DNA of 64,000 nt from Epiperipatus broadwayi (taxonomy: Eukaryota; Onychophora; Udeonychophora; Euonychophora; Peripatidae): NCBI GenBank assembly GCA_028023455.1, contig JAQFVV010006451.1:1-64000 (forward strand), read 5' to 3'. Shown here piece by piece: positions 50,941 through 62,605 of this stretch (its first letter is position 1; each line of letters begins with the position of its first letter). A program made the translations under genes and the position numbers. The notes below the pieces were generated by a model. That model did no database searches and was not told the DNA's origin. It worked only from the letters and a program-made list of their open reading frames with translations.

Positions 50941-51690
50941 CTTAGCTTATTTGCATATCATTAAACGTAGTAAGTAGTAAGCTATGATTATGAAGGCAAG
51001 ATCCTTTGAAAGAGCTCATCTCATTTGTTTTTAGTTATATGTTTTATATTAACACTTTATAGCTTTTGAGAACAGTTGTGTCACACATGCACACGTGCTA
51101 GAATTACATTTTTTTTTTTTTTATCGTCAATGCATGACTATTTTTCTGAACTATACAAATAGAATTTCATCTTCTAAATAAGTGATATTGACCTAGGCGA
51201 ATGCATATTCATGAGAATTTTGATGATATCTAAAAAGAAAAAAAGGTTTATACTAAACTTTATACAAAAACTTGGTTTACTTCTTTTAACAAAATAAATG
51301 GGCTTTTATTTTTAAATCCCTGCAATATTCATTGGTTTCGAAACAATAATGTAATATCTGAAAAATTATATCACCAACTTTTCATTCAGTTGCAACCCTA
51401 TTTTAAAATTTTATTAAGGAAGCCTTAATATAATTTTAGCACAAAATAAGCACTTTTGAAAATTGTACATAAGGTAGAATTAAATTTTTGAAAAACATTC
51501 ATTGACAAAACATGAAATCTAGTTTGTTTTTTTATAATTTTATGAAAATATGATAATTTGCTTTATACTAAAATTATATGATCATAACCATGACAACCCC
51601 ATTAAAAATGATCAAAATATAAAAAAATAAAAATTGTTGTAAGACATTTTTATGTGTAATATATAATTGATTCAAAATAAATAAATAAAT
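50941..51690. other. No gene seen
   Basis: AT-rich, nothing recognisable. Confidence 0.45.
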
Positions 51691-51692
51691 CA

Positions 51693-51804
51693 AGTGTTGG
51701 TCATCGAGTGGTCAGCACAACTGCCTTACAAGCAGTTGTCCTGGGTTGCAGGTTTGCTTCCTGGCCGATGCTTTGACACATGAAAAATAAATAAATAAAT
51801 AAAG
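51693..51804 (+). mobile_element. Short tRNA-Val-like SINE
   Basis: Plus-strand copy of the family at 44641-44735. Head from about 51695 with CTGC-CTTACAA-GCAG (anticodon TAC) and a degraded B box (GGTTTGCTTCC), then GCTTTGACACATG and an (AAAT)n tail. The flanks are AAAT-rich, so the duplication is ambiguous. Confidence 0.8.
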
Positions 51805-52320
51805 CTTTTTTCAAAAGATAGACTTTTTTGACATTATTTTACTAAGGGAATAAATGAAAAGGGTTACTGGATATTGATAATACTCACATATACTATGTAT
51901 GAAAAACTTTCTTGCACTGAAATCACTAATAAATAATCTCAACAACCAATAGAACCAACTCTAAGTCTCATTTTTATACAAATTTAAATAAGGTTCTGCT
52001 CTCCTAAATATCCCACTAACAGTGTAGCAAAACATTTTGGATTAATTTTACTTTGATTTGATAAAAAAAAATTTAATTCCTACAGATATCACAATTTAAG
52101 TACAACATTCATTTAACCTTATGAAGATCATGTTCAAGAAAGTTATAAATGAGGTTCCTTAGATCTGAAAGGTATATCCATAACTAAAGACTGAAATTCA
52201 AAATACAATTTAAAACCTGCAATTTTGTTTTTATTGTTTTTATATTATGAAATTCATGATTTTTTTTTAATTTTAATTTATAATTGAGAAATTATTAAAT
52301 AAAGATTTTTTTTTCAAATA
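51805..52320. other. No gene seen
   Basis: AT-rich, nothing recognisable. Confidence 0.45.
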
Positions 52321-52680
52321 ATGGTGGCATATACAATGAGAATTGCCAATTCCTCAACAAGCTTTGTGATAAATGCTTAGCTAGAGAAAGCATTTAAAAT
52401 ATCTCTGTCAGAACCCCCAAACCTCTGACTATGGTTTCATGCTCTGGCACTCCTCAGAGAGGTGCTAGTATAGGTTCAGACACTAGATCTAAAAACACCA
52501 ACCCAAACCCAGCATTTAACTAAAAGTTATTGAATGAGTGGAAAATCTGAATTTTTCAGAACACCTACATGTCTTCAAACCCAGCTATCCAACTCAAATA
52601 GCTATATGGGGCTGAGATATCTTCAGCCAAACCATATATTAGTAGTCTTAGTAATATAACATTGCATAAGACTTAAGGCA
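52320..52680. repeat. Single-armed copy of the 231-858 repeat
   Basis: The part after the ribozyme (52465-52670) aligns with the inner right arm and spacer of the foldback at 231-858. Shared words include CACTAGATCT, CAGCATTTA and GAATTTTTCAGA. It shows the foldback is an inverted duplication of this unit. Confidence 0.7.
52421..52463 (-). ncRNA. Hammerhead ribozyme motif, intact-looking
   Basis: Minus strand: stem I ACCUCU (52463-52458), core CTGAGGA (52457-52451), stem II GTGC/GCAT with loop CAGA, GAAA (52438-52435), short AC/GU stem III with a four-base loop, triplet GUC (cut 52427/52426), and stem I 3' strand AGAGGU (52426-52421). Six perfect stem I pairs and a complete core. It occupies the same place as the motif at 325-374 in the related foldback, though stem sequences differ. 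Confidence 0.75.
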
Positions 52681-52738
52681 GAGACTATAAGTAGTCAAAC
52701 ATACATTTTGCTAAAAGGTATGACCAAAATATGTCTTT

Positions 52739-52831
52739 TTTTTAAGTGTCATAGCATCGGCCGGGATGTGAACCCGCAACCCGGGCAACTGCCTGCAAGT
52801 GCAAGGCAGTCACGCTGACCTCTCGACCACC
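52739..52831 (-). mobile_element. Short tRNA-like SINE with 10-bp target duplication
   Basis: Minus-strand copy of the family, with the best B box (GGTTCACATCC) and GATGCTATGACAC before the A tail. Duplications ATATGTCTTT are at 52729-52738 and 52832-52841. The anticodon arm carries a small internal duplication. Confidence 0.85.
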
Positions 52832-52844
52832 ATATGTCTTTGAC

Positions 52845-53860
52845 ATTAGTTATAGTTGGCTTTGCAAGATAATTGAGATAGTCATTGCTAATAGTATTTC
52901 TATGCTTAAGGGTTAAATACCTTCCATTATTACATCAATACTTACTTTCAATTTGTGATATCTCTAAGATAAATTTACTATAAAATATCATACACTCTTA
53001 CGAAACATGTTATTGCCAAACTAGCAGTTTGAACGTTATGGAAAAACAGTCATTTACAAATGCACAGTTTGTCATGCCCTTAAATCTATGCATGTGCAAT
53101 ATATAATACTATTTGAAAAAAGGATTTTGTATCTTAGATCATCTATAATTTCTGCAGAATTACTAGCTTTCATCAGATAAAAAATGCTAAGTTCAAGTAA
53201 TGCAAGAATAAAAAGAATATAAAAAAGAACCATCATACACTAATTATAATTATAGCTGATTAAAATTAAATAACTAATATATATTGGGACAAATTAAAAC
53301 ATTATTTAATTATTAAAAATAGTTAAACTTTGATATATTATATTGTATGTAAATTTATGTAAATAATTAAGATGTTTGCCTTATGCAATTTACTTAAGAT
53401 GTTTGGCTTATGCTTTTGAATTTTATTTCTGTGTAGATCAACTGAAAACTTGAATCATCTCTAATAACCTTGGAGTTACATAATTAAGGAAACTGTATTT
53501 GAAAGTAGAACATAAAAAGTGGAAACTATACTTCCAAATACTGATTGAATGGATAACTAGACTAGCTTTAGCTACCTAAGAATATATATATATATTTGCC
53601 TGGAAAATGAAAAAAAGTTTTTAGTTTATGCACATTCAAATTATAGCACACATTTATTTCTTGGTAAATGAACACATTCACTACTATTCCAAAAATCCAA
53701 AATATTAATAGCAAAAATATTATGGATGTCTATGCTTAACTGTCATTGGTATTAATAAAATGCATAATATATAACCAAACTGATCTTAATTAAAAATTTT
53801 ATGGTGTTTAAAATGTCATCAATTATATAAATGGATTCAGTGACATTAATATCATCATTT
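52845..53860. other. No gene seen
   Basis: AT-rich; contains CTGATGA-like and GAAA words near 53180-53150 that do not fold as a ribozyme. Confidence 0.45.
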
Positions 53861-54100
53861 TTAACCATTAACAATCACAAAATGAAGTTCTCTCCAAGTT
53901 TAATTCAATTTCTCTAATTTATAGACTATCTTATTCAAATAATACTAGCAAACTTCCTTATTTTATACATCCACATCACAGACTTTTACAGTCTCTTGAG
54001 ATTCAGTTTAAGACTTTAATTGCTCATCTGTTATCATCTTTTTTAGCAATATGTCCATCCCAACTCCATTTTAAATTTTTAATTCTTTAAGTCAATAAAA
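53861..54100 (-). mobile_element. RTE LINE 3' fragment, decayed
   Basis: Minus strand, aligns with the last 240 bp of the 8157-9175 copy (same order of CTCTCCAAGTTTAAT, ATTCAGTTTAAGA and AGCAATATGTCCA words on the plus strand), with deletions. Confidence 0.75.
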
Positions 54101-54604
54101 CATATTTGTTCTCTCACATGTGACCTTAAAATGGTGTAGTACTGAACTATATCCAATATGTAGTTACCTTTTATTTTATTAGTTTGCTCATTTTCTATCA
54201 TGGATATATTAATAATGATAAAAGATTACCATTAAATGGATAAACTGCAAAACAATGCCAGTTATCAGAAAGAAGTCAAGTAGACAGATATTAGTCAAAT
54301 ATATACATTTCCCCTCTATTTATTATTATTTACTAATTTTCCAAGTTGCTAAATGAGTGAAATTATGAGTGGAGATAGATAAAACTGAATACAGTTTAAT
54401 AATAAAAAAAACCATGAAAAAGTATTACAACCATAATAAAATATATTACCAAAACTGTCATAATATACTCCTAAGTAAGAAGATCCAGAATTCCCTTTTA
54501 GAGATACAGTAAAAAAAAAAGGTCATTAGTTACTAGGCTTGCAAATTGCCCAACAGTAGGAGTTTTGTTGATTTAATATTCTTGCAATAATATCTAAATG
54601 CAGT

Positions 54605-54900
54605 AACTATATATCCATTAATAATAATAATCCAATGGTTTTATTGTTTAGGAGTGACAGAATAGAGTCATGCTCTATGAACTTTGAACTTCAGAGTCCA
54701 TAACTCTGTCACGGCATTAAAGCACACAGACATTTAATGTTCAGTATTAAATAGATGATTGCAGTGTATAAACTCAATTTAATTAAAATAAAATTCTGAT
54801 TTCATTCAGCATAACATTCTATTTGACCTGGATTCAAACCCAGATTATGAAAATGGAAAGTTTATGAGCAATTCACTATACTATAATAGTTTTGTATCCT
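54605..54900 (-). mobile_element. Second tRNA-derived SINE family, copy 1
   Basis: Minus strand: A-box-like TAGTATAGTGAATTGC, B-box-like GGGTTTGAATCCAGG (about 54845-54830), body, and a 3' ATT-rich tail near 54620. A similarly organised copy follows at 55028-55315. Assignment rests on two copies and promoter-like boxes only. Confidence 0.5.
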
Positions 54901-54951
54901 TGTGACATTATCTAAATAACTTCAGCTAGATAATCATTAATAATAATATTG

Positions 54952-54969
54952 ATGATGATGATGATGATG

Positions 54970-55028
<59 letters not shown>
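54952..55028. repeat. GAT then AAT microsatellite
   Basis: (GAT)n passing into (AAT)n; on the minus strand it forms the 3' tail of the adjacent SINE copy. Confidence 0.9.
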
Positions 55029-55030
<2 letters not shown>

Positions 55031-55315
55031 TAATCAGTATCATTAGCATCAAACAGTTTATTGTTCAAGAGATTACAAAAACTTTGAGTGTCAGAGGAAC
55101 AGAGCATGGCTATGTTCCATGAATCTTGAGCTACAAAATCCACTATTCTATTACTGCACCAAATTATAGAGCATTTACTAATTGTAATATTAGGTAACAA
55201 AATAGGTTGCATAAAAAAACCATTTTATTCACATTAAACATTTTTCATGACCTGGATTCAAATTTAGATTGAAAAATGAAGGTGATATGCTAATCACCAC
55301 ATGATGCACTCCGGT
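55028..55315 (-). mobile_element. Second tRNA-derived SINE family, copy 2
   Basis: Minus strand: TGGTGATTAGCATATC as A-box region and AAATTTGAATCCAGGTCA as degraded B box (about 55268-55251), then body and the ATT/ATC tail at 55028-54952. Confidence 0.5.
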
Positions 55316-55634
55316 TATATATACATAACTATTTTAATTTATGCCTAAATTAATTCCTATTGGACAGCTAACATTTATTCTGAAATCTTGCATTTGTTTA
55401 TTTATTTTTCATTTCCAATTCACTGTTGTAAATATTACAATTGACTTTTTTTTAAAACAACAATTAGAAACTTACTTCATTATTTAAAAAGTAGCCCAAT
55501 AGATATAGTCATGTCATGTTGAAACTTATAAAATCACAATGGACACTAGACTGATTAATGCAAAATAATAATAAATAAAAAAACATATATCTCCACAGTT
55601 TCATACAATATTAATTTGTTTTTATTTGTAATAG

Positions 55635-56147
55635 CAGCAGTATAAAACAGCTATGAAAACACAATGGCATTATCATTTAAGAATTTCTGATATTATTCAG
55701 TGCTTTCATCATAGAATTCCAGAATCAGTCCTAAAACAAGAATTACGTGATAGTTTTTAATTTTTTGGCAAATTAAATTATGAAAGATCTCATCATGAAA
55801 TGTTTAGTGCATCTAATAATCATCCTCATAACTTAAGAATTAATGCATTTTTTAAAAATAGCTATAATTTTTTAAAAAAAATTGGTCTATTTTTACAAGT
55901 ACGTAGGTAGAACAAAGTTGGATATTTATCCAATTATAAAAATCCATTTTTTTTTCATGTTTTTTTAGAACATGTAAATTTTAAAAATGCAAAAATGATT
56001 TTAGACTGTCCTCTTTTCTATTCTGTTATTGATGAATATTGGGAAAATATTTACTTTTCAGATGATCATGTAAAACAGTTTCATATTTTTTCTCTTTTTA
56101 TTTCTATATTTCTATTTATCAATATGTCTAAAATTTCTGTGCAATAA
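55635..56147 (+). pseudogene. Cryptic reading frame with two stops, unrecognised
   Basis: A single frame of 171 codons from 55635 to TAA at 56145-56147 is interrupted only by one TAA (in DSF-stop-FF, near 55760) and one TAG (in QVRR-stop-NK, near 55906). This is unusual in such stop-rich DNA. Translation has balanced composition, for example SDIIQCFHHRIPESVLKQEL early and MILDCPLFYSVIDEYWENIY late. A TAG acceptor with a T-rich tract precedes it, so it could be a decayed exon or part of an unassigned retroelement. I do not recognise the family. Confidence 0.4.
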
Positions 56148-58470
56148 TAGAGCTTAATGCAGTGCTAAAATAGAAGACTCTATAACGTTCAAGATTATAG
56201 CTGAGTTACGTCACTTCCGGTACGCAAACTTTTTATGCACTTCTTAGTAATAGATCATTTGATTTTATCCTATATAGCTTATGGTAGTGGTAGAGTGATG
56301 ATTTTGGAGTTTGAGTCTACAGATCACAGCTCAATACTTTTACTACCAGAGCTTGAACAGTATATGAACCCCCAAATAAACTATTTAATAAATGAATAAC
56401 TGAGTGTTTTAATTGTTCGCGAATTCGAGCTCAATCGCCAATCTTACCTATTGGAATATTATGCAATATTTTTTCAGTTTCCGTTTATTTTCACTTGCTG
56501 CAAATCCAAATTCTTTTTCTTACCCATCAATAAAAATATCAAATAAATAAAACCCTCAGTGGAGTGTGATTACGATTTTTAAGAAAAGGAAAAAAATTCT
56601 ATTTTAAAATATGTATCCTCTAAATTTCAGTAAAAATGGAATTCTTCTATTAGTGCTGTAAAAAAAAAAAAAAGAAAGAAATGCTGATATTTAAATGATT
56701 AATTGCTTAATTTATTATTATATCGTTAATATCGAATTGCTTTTTACAATGTAATTCCTTTGAGAAACTTTATAACTTGTCACTTGGTCTACCATAAACA
56801 AAAAAAAAAAGAAAATGCTATTTTTTTTCTTTGAAAAATCAAATAAGGAAAAAAAAATATTGACATTTTGCAGTCACTAGGGGGCAGTTATTGAAATTGA
56901 ATCGGATATTTTTTATATCATTCAGTCGGGTGGTCGTTTTCTGTTTTACTATCAGATTTAGCTTATTGATTGATTTCAATCAGAAGGAGCTTTAATATCT
57001 ATAAACTTCTCAAGAAAGTAATGAAAACAGTAAAAGTTTTATCATATTTCATGAAGAGGATTAGCGAGTGGCAGTCACTAGAGGGCAGTTAATTTTGATT
57101 CAGCTGATCTGTTTGTTTTATTATCATTACTTTTTATTATCTGCTTTTACAAACTCATTTTCATTTTATTACTTAATTTTATCGTGTATACATATTTGCG
57201 GGTGTTTGTAAATATGTATATATGTAGTTAGGACTAAAGTAGATAATTTTTATATCTGATTTGACTTTCAAATTTAAATACTTCTCTAGGTAACAAGATT
57301 TAAAATAATTTCTTTAGCTTCTATTCTTTAAAATGTTACCAAAAAAACAACAAATGTTTAGTTGCTTGGGAGGTCATGCATCATTTAAACCATCACTTGA
57401 GTAATGAAAGTGACAAAATGTATTTTAATCCCGAAATCTGTAATTCACAACATTATCATCTACTACTTCATTAATCCAAACAAGCAAAACAATCTGTTAG
57501 TTATGAGATTTGATGACATTTGAGTACCAAGAAAGATTAATCTGGGATCCAGAAACATTTACATTTTGATTCCATCACTTTTCCACACTGGTAATCTACA
57601 TTAAGCACAAATAATTAAAAGTTCAGTCATTTTGGACATATATATATATTTGAGTATAAGAAATAACAGATTGATTTGTTATTCAAAAATATTCCTCACT
57701 CGTACCCATTATTCATCCACTACATTAAATGATATCATTACTGTCTAATCATCATAGGAATAGAGTCAATGATTCTCATTATAAAGAACAATCTGGACTC
57801 AAATCATTTAATCTTCAGAAAAAGTCACAAATCTTATGGTTGTTATTTGTCAATTTCTGTTAACCTTGTAAATATTAATAACTATTATATTTTAGTATTT
57901 TAGTATTTTTGCATAAATTAGAATTTCAATTTTGAATACCCTTTAAATTAATAAACAGGATAATGATTATATTGAAGGAAATTGATCTCATAGTAAACCA
58001 TATAATATGAATATGCTTGACTAGTTAAAGCTTATAAAGGAAAAGTAAAAAGGAACACAACAAAATGTATATATATATAATTATTTAAAATAAAATCTAG
58101 AATGAATGATAAATTGATTGAATAATAATGTTTATTGTTTTTTTTTTTTGAAAATATTGTAAATTATTTAAAATCAAATATAAAAATAACCTTTATTTAA
58201 TAACTATTTTTATTAAATTTATCTATGGTTTTGACAAAAAATCTAATTAATGTAGCAAATACAGAAAAAATATTTTTGTCTAAAACAAGGATGTTCATTT
58301 TGTAATACACATTAATTATAGAAATAATAAAAAGTCAGATGTCACATGACTTATATATAGCTTGCACTTACAAATATGTAAAATTAAGAGCATGCTAATG
58401 AACTCTAAACAAGCTTTTTTATTTTTTATGATAATTATAGAATTAATTTTATAATATGTTTTTACTTAAA
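56148..58470. other. No recognised gene; small direct repeat and a possible tRNA-like relic
   Basis: Segments at about 56870-56915 and 57065-57110 share GCAGTCACTAG and GGGCAGTTA. A stretch at 56282-56345 starts like a tRNA A-box (TGGTAGTGGTAGAGTG) but its B box is poor. The rest is AT-rich. Confidence 0.35.
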
Positions 58471-58525
58471 AGGATAAGGATGAACTGATGATTGCTAGTT
58501 TAGCATGGAATACGTATATTGGTGA
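58471..58525 (+). ncRNA. Damaged hammerhead motif, family B, dimer unit 1
   Basis: Core CTGATGA (58485-58491) and stem II are kept, but GAAA has become GGAA (58507-58510) and inner stem I CCAA is TGAA. Probably inactive. Confidence 0.65.
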
Positions 58526-58941
58526 TTATTTATCTTTTCGACATATATGTGTTCAAGTGTATTAGTGTTATGAGATAGTGTGGAGAGTGGTGAGTCATGC
58601 GAAAGTCTGTGCTCATATACCCTATAAGTTACATATATAGACACAGGTATATAATAAGCCTGTGTGTTTCAGTTATTACATAATAGAGATGGCTGCCCAT
58701 CCCATGTATATGTATTAAATGGATTATGTCCTGTACATGAGGGGTCAGATTGACCTTAGGTCAACATGGGTGTGACAAGAATCTCAGCCTCAGGGTGGCT
58801 TTTGAGCATTCCATCATCAGATTTTCAATTGGATGGATGGTTGAAGAGTTGGAGTGTGGAGTAGATTGGAGCCTGTCCATTAAAGTATGAGGTTTGCCTA
58901 TCTTAATATATACCTGAGCACTTATAGCATATATGTGTGGA

Positions 58942-59003
58942 GGTGGTAATCTAGACCAATTGATGATTGCTGGTTTAGCATGAAATACGTGTATTGGTGA
59001 TTA
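58942..59003 (+). ncRNA. Hammerhead motif, family B, dimer unit 2
   Basis: Core TTGATGA (58960-58966; C3 to T), stem II TGCT/AGCA, GAAA (58982-58985), triplet GUA. Stem I is ACCAA/UUGGU plus outer GUAAUC/GAUUAU around a three-base bulge. Pairing is kept, while C3 is lost. Confidence 0.65.
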
Positions 59004-59904
59004 TTTATCTTTTCAATATATATATATATGTTCAAGTGTTTCAGTGTTATGAGAGAGTATGGAGAGGTGGGTTGTGTGAAAGTTTGTGCTCATATATACC
59101 CTATATATTAAAAGAATAAGAAGAAATTATTTAATACTTATTTTCTAATTTTTTGATGAAAGTAAATTAAAAATCAGAACAAAGATAATTGAGTTATTAT
59201 CTTATTTTTATTAATCAAGAATGAAACTACTGTTAATAATCTTAAAATCAGCCATTCTTTGTCTACATACTGTGACGCTGATGATTTTTCTTTTTCTTTT
59301 CCCCTTTGAATTCAATTTTCTGGCAAGAACATGAATTAATTTAAATATAAAGATATTAGTTCAAAAAAATCTAAAGATATCAGTAGTTTACAGATCAAAC
59401 ATCATAGAAAATGCCATGTTTCATTCATTTGCTGATCTATCCCTCCTTTGAACTTAGGAGTATAAATAAACTTGGTCATGTTTTTCTCATTATTTTCATT
59501 GAACTACAAATAAAATAACAGCAGGTTTCTGGATTTTATTCAAATACTTATAATTAATTTACAAAATATTTCATAATAATCAATAAAAAATAAATGTTTT
59601 CATATTAAGCAAATGCTTTAATATGCTAAAAAAATCATGACGATAAATGATGGTTATTATTGTCAAGATTCTCCTGTACTGAGTTTTAGTGATAATTTAA
59701 TAATAGTAAAATACAGTGTTAGAACCATAGTTGACAGATTTGTGATTTTTTTATAATTATTTATTCAGACTTTAAGTACAAATATTAAAAATATTACCAA
59801 ATACACCATTTCCTTTATTTTGCTGTAATATCTTATATAAATACAATTTATCTACTACTTTGAACCCTTTTTAGCAAAAACCTTTTATTGACCTAAATTC
59901 ATCC

Positions 59905-59950
59905 ACAATTTTATGTTTCAACTATCCTGAAGTCTTCTTCAGAGCTATGA
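59905..59950 (-). ncRNA. Hammerhead-like motif, family D, left arm
   Basis: Minus strand: CTGAAGA (59942-59936), one A, GACT/AGTT stem II, GAAA (59919-59916), then CATAA. It resembles the CTGAAGA...GAAACGTC motif common in vertebrate Penelope-like elements, but the cleavage triplet and stem I are lost. Confidence 0.5.
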
Positions 59951-60594
59951 TATAATGAACAAAATAAAATATATAACTATATAAATAGTACCATAAAAAT
60001 ATAAACAATACAATTAATAAAATAATAAAAAAATAATATATATATATAACAAAGCATAATAAAACTGAAATAAATATAATCAAACCCAAATAAAATAATC
60101 CAGTTAATATAAAATAAAATATACAATATAAGATTATTAGTAAACAAGCAATTATTTTATCTAGCGCCATGTTTACAATTATATTACATTCAAATATCAG
60201 CCTTTCAAGCTAATTGAGCACATGCCTTTTGAAGAGGAAAGTATTCATTTATTTAACACTCTCAAAAGGCACGTGCTCAATTAGCTTGAAAGGCTGATAT
60301 TTGAATGTAATATAAGATTATTAAAAAAAATAAAAAATAATAAATTTAAATCAATAGTTATTCATGCATATGTATATATAAAGTCAGGAATACACATGTA
60401 CAATTTATATTTATTTTATATTTTTATTGTATATTTTATATTAATTGGATTATTTTATTTGGGTTTGATTATATTTATTTTAGTTTTATTATGTTTTGTT
60501 ATATTTAGTTTTTATTATTTTATTAATTTTATTGTTTACATTTTTATGGTATTATTTATATAGTTATGTATTTTAGTTTATATTGTTCATTATG

Positions 60595-60640
60595 TCATAG
60601 CTCTGAAGAAGACTGCAGGACAGTTGAAACATAAGATTGT
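60595..60640 (+). ncRNA. Hammerhead-like motif, family D, right arm
   Basis: CTGAAGA (60603-60609), A, GACT/AGTT, GAAA (60626-60629), CATAA; same losses as the left arm, so ancestral decay before or at palindrome formation is likely. Confidence 0.5.
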
Positions 60641-60710
60641 GCATGAATATAGGTCAATAAAAGTGTTTTGCAAAAAAGTGATCAAAGTAGTAGATAAATT
60701 GTATTTATAT

Positions 60711-62605
60711 CAAATATAAAACTCATTTTCTTTTCAATTTTAGCATAATTAACCAATAGGAAAAAACTAAAAAAGTTATTGTTACTGTTATATAATTTAA
60801 TATAGTTCACATTATTATTATTATTTTAATATTTTGAAGGTTCATATATTTTTAAAATATTTTTTGTTTGTAAATTTAATTCTATTATAAAATAAAGCTT
60901 TAAAAGTTAAAACAAAATTTGGACTTTTGTCTCAAATTGTCACTAGGTTTTGATGGAAAATAATTGCATTGCAGAATAGCTATCCCTTGATTTACCAATT
61001 ACAACATATGCAAGAATTTTCACACAAAATGTGAGGCCTGGGGAAACTAATATTTTAGAGGTCCTTCAAAATTTGAAATAAGAATTTGGGAAGAGAGAGA
61101 AAAGAAATGAGAGTTTTTACTTACAGGGCCAAAAACAAGACTCTGGATGCAGTTAGTTATGAGTTGTAGAAATGAGCAAGTAGATCAGATCCAGATAGCA
61201 CTTGGATATGGTAGATTCATTCTAGGACTATTAGTATCATAAAACACTGTTGGCACAGAACTGATTAACAGGGGGCTGAGACTATTAGTTCTTCTGGTCA
61301 CTGAGCACTGTAGTCACTTTCATCGCAGATTCATTAAATTGACACCTCATACCTAATCTGGCTTGTATTTTTGACTCGTGGTATGCTTGTTTGGAAAAGT
61401 TTTTTTCAGATTTTTTTTGTGAATTTAACTGTCCAATTAAGGCCATTTGATGAGCTGTCACATCACTTTGCCTTCTCCTATATTTTTGCTTAACATATTG
61501 AGATTGCCAAGTTGAGGCCTCTAAAATTGTGAGGCCTGGGGCAGCTGCCCCTACACTCCCCTCTCTGATTGGCCCTGAATATATGTACTATAAATAATGG
61601 ATTCAGATTAATTAATTGTTACTAGAGAGTAGTGTGTAGAAAGGTAATAATGCCATTCTGCATGTTTATTGAATTTGACCTCCAGGGAACTAAAGTGGCA
61701 TAATTTTTTCATGATTTTCTAGACAATATGTGGGAATTAGACTCATTGTGTGGCTGATGATGTTCATAAAATTATAGAAGTTGAACTGAGTTGATGAGAC
61801 CAGAATTATTGTAACTAATAACTAGGATGTGTCATAATGGTAATCTATATGAGAAACAGCCTCATCTTGAGGTTTTAATGATATACTTTATACATACACT
61901 ACTTCATATGTGCATGATGACATAGATGAAATAATCTATTATTTGTCATATAAATACTGTCATTATATGGAATTCATTTTACAAATATACAAACAACTGA
62001 TGGAATAAATTTTTCAAATATTATCTTTGCAGCTAATAAAAGTCTATTTCTTTTTATTGCCCAAAAGAAAAATATTTAATTATTCTCTACTATTCTGATT
62101 TGTTTGAAATCAACAACCCTTGAATGAACTGAATAATTTAGTAAACTAAAAAAAAAGAATTTGGTAAGAAATCAAGCAATAAAACCACCAGGTGATAGAA
62201 ACTCTAGGTTTTTTTTTTTTCAAACTTTTTTATATCATTCATAAAATACTTGTTTTAGAGTTAAAAAAATATAATAAAATTACCAAATGTGTTGTTCAGA
62301 TTTTATGATTAAGTTCTACTATACTTTGTTTCTATTATTAGATTGTGATAATAATTCAGTTTTTACTTTAAAGAAAATTAATAATTGATAATTGAAATAT
62401 TATTTTGTATATATGTATACTATATATAAGTTCATTTATTATGATTTAATACAATAATGTTAACCTAAAGATTTAATAGTAAATTATTTGAAATTAAAAT
62501 ATTATTGTTTATAATAGAGTATGCATATACGTGTGAATTATATAGATGTTTAACACTTAATAACTTGTATTCTGTTAAAATAGAGTATTTTTACTTTATT
62601 AATAA
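60711..62605. other. No assigned gene; possible DNA transposon fragment 61020-61580
   Basis: The words GTGAGGCCTGGGG occur at about 61030 and 61529, the second inside a GC-rich segment with GGGGCAGCTGCCCC. Minus-strand translation gives transposase-like patches between stops. This is reminiscent of hAT-type remnants, but no family can be assigned. Confidence 0.3.

Larger units (their letters stand above)
58471..59110 (+). repeat. Head-to-tail dimer of hammerhead repeat family B
   Basis: A partial unit (ribozyme and tail, 58471-58684) is followed without a break by a complete unit (58685-59110). Core-to-core distance is about 475 bp (58485 to 58960), giving the monomer length. Tandem monomers with one hammerhead each, no protein and a tRNA-like box are the layout of SM-alpha-type and retrozyme repeats, whose transcripts self-cleave to unit length. 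Both ribozymes carry a core substitution here, so this locus is probably a relic. Confidence 0.8.
59836..60710. repeat. Large palindrome with hammerhead-like motifs (family D)
   Basis: Arms 59836-60232 and 60262-60710 match inversely. The innermost 50 bp (60180-60232 against 60262-60315) are almost perfect. Outer parts hold matching hammerhead-like motifs at 59905-59950 and 60595-60640. The minus frame at 59922-60170 is an AT-rich artefact. Confidence 0.85.

Noticed and set aside
53145-53185. Hammerhead candidate on minus strand
   Set aside because: Stem II is two pairs and stem III and the cleavage triplet are not evident.
59922-60170. Hydrophobic 82-residue frame on minus strand
   Set aside because: AT-rich palindrome sequence giving Ile/Leu/Tyr runs; no signal of a real membrane protein.
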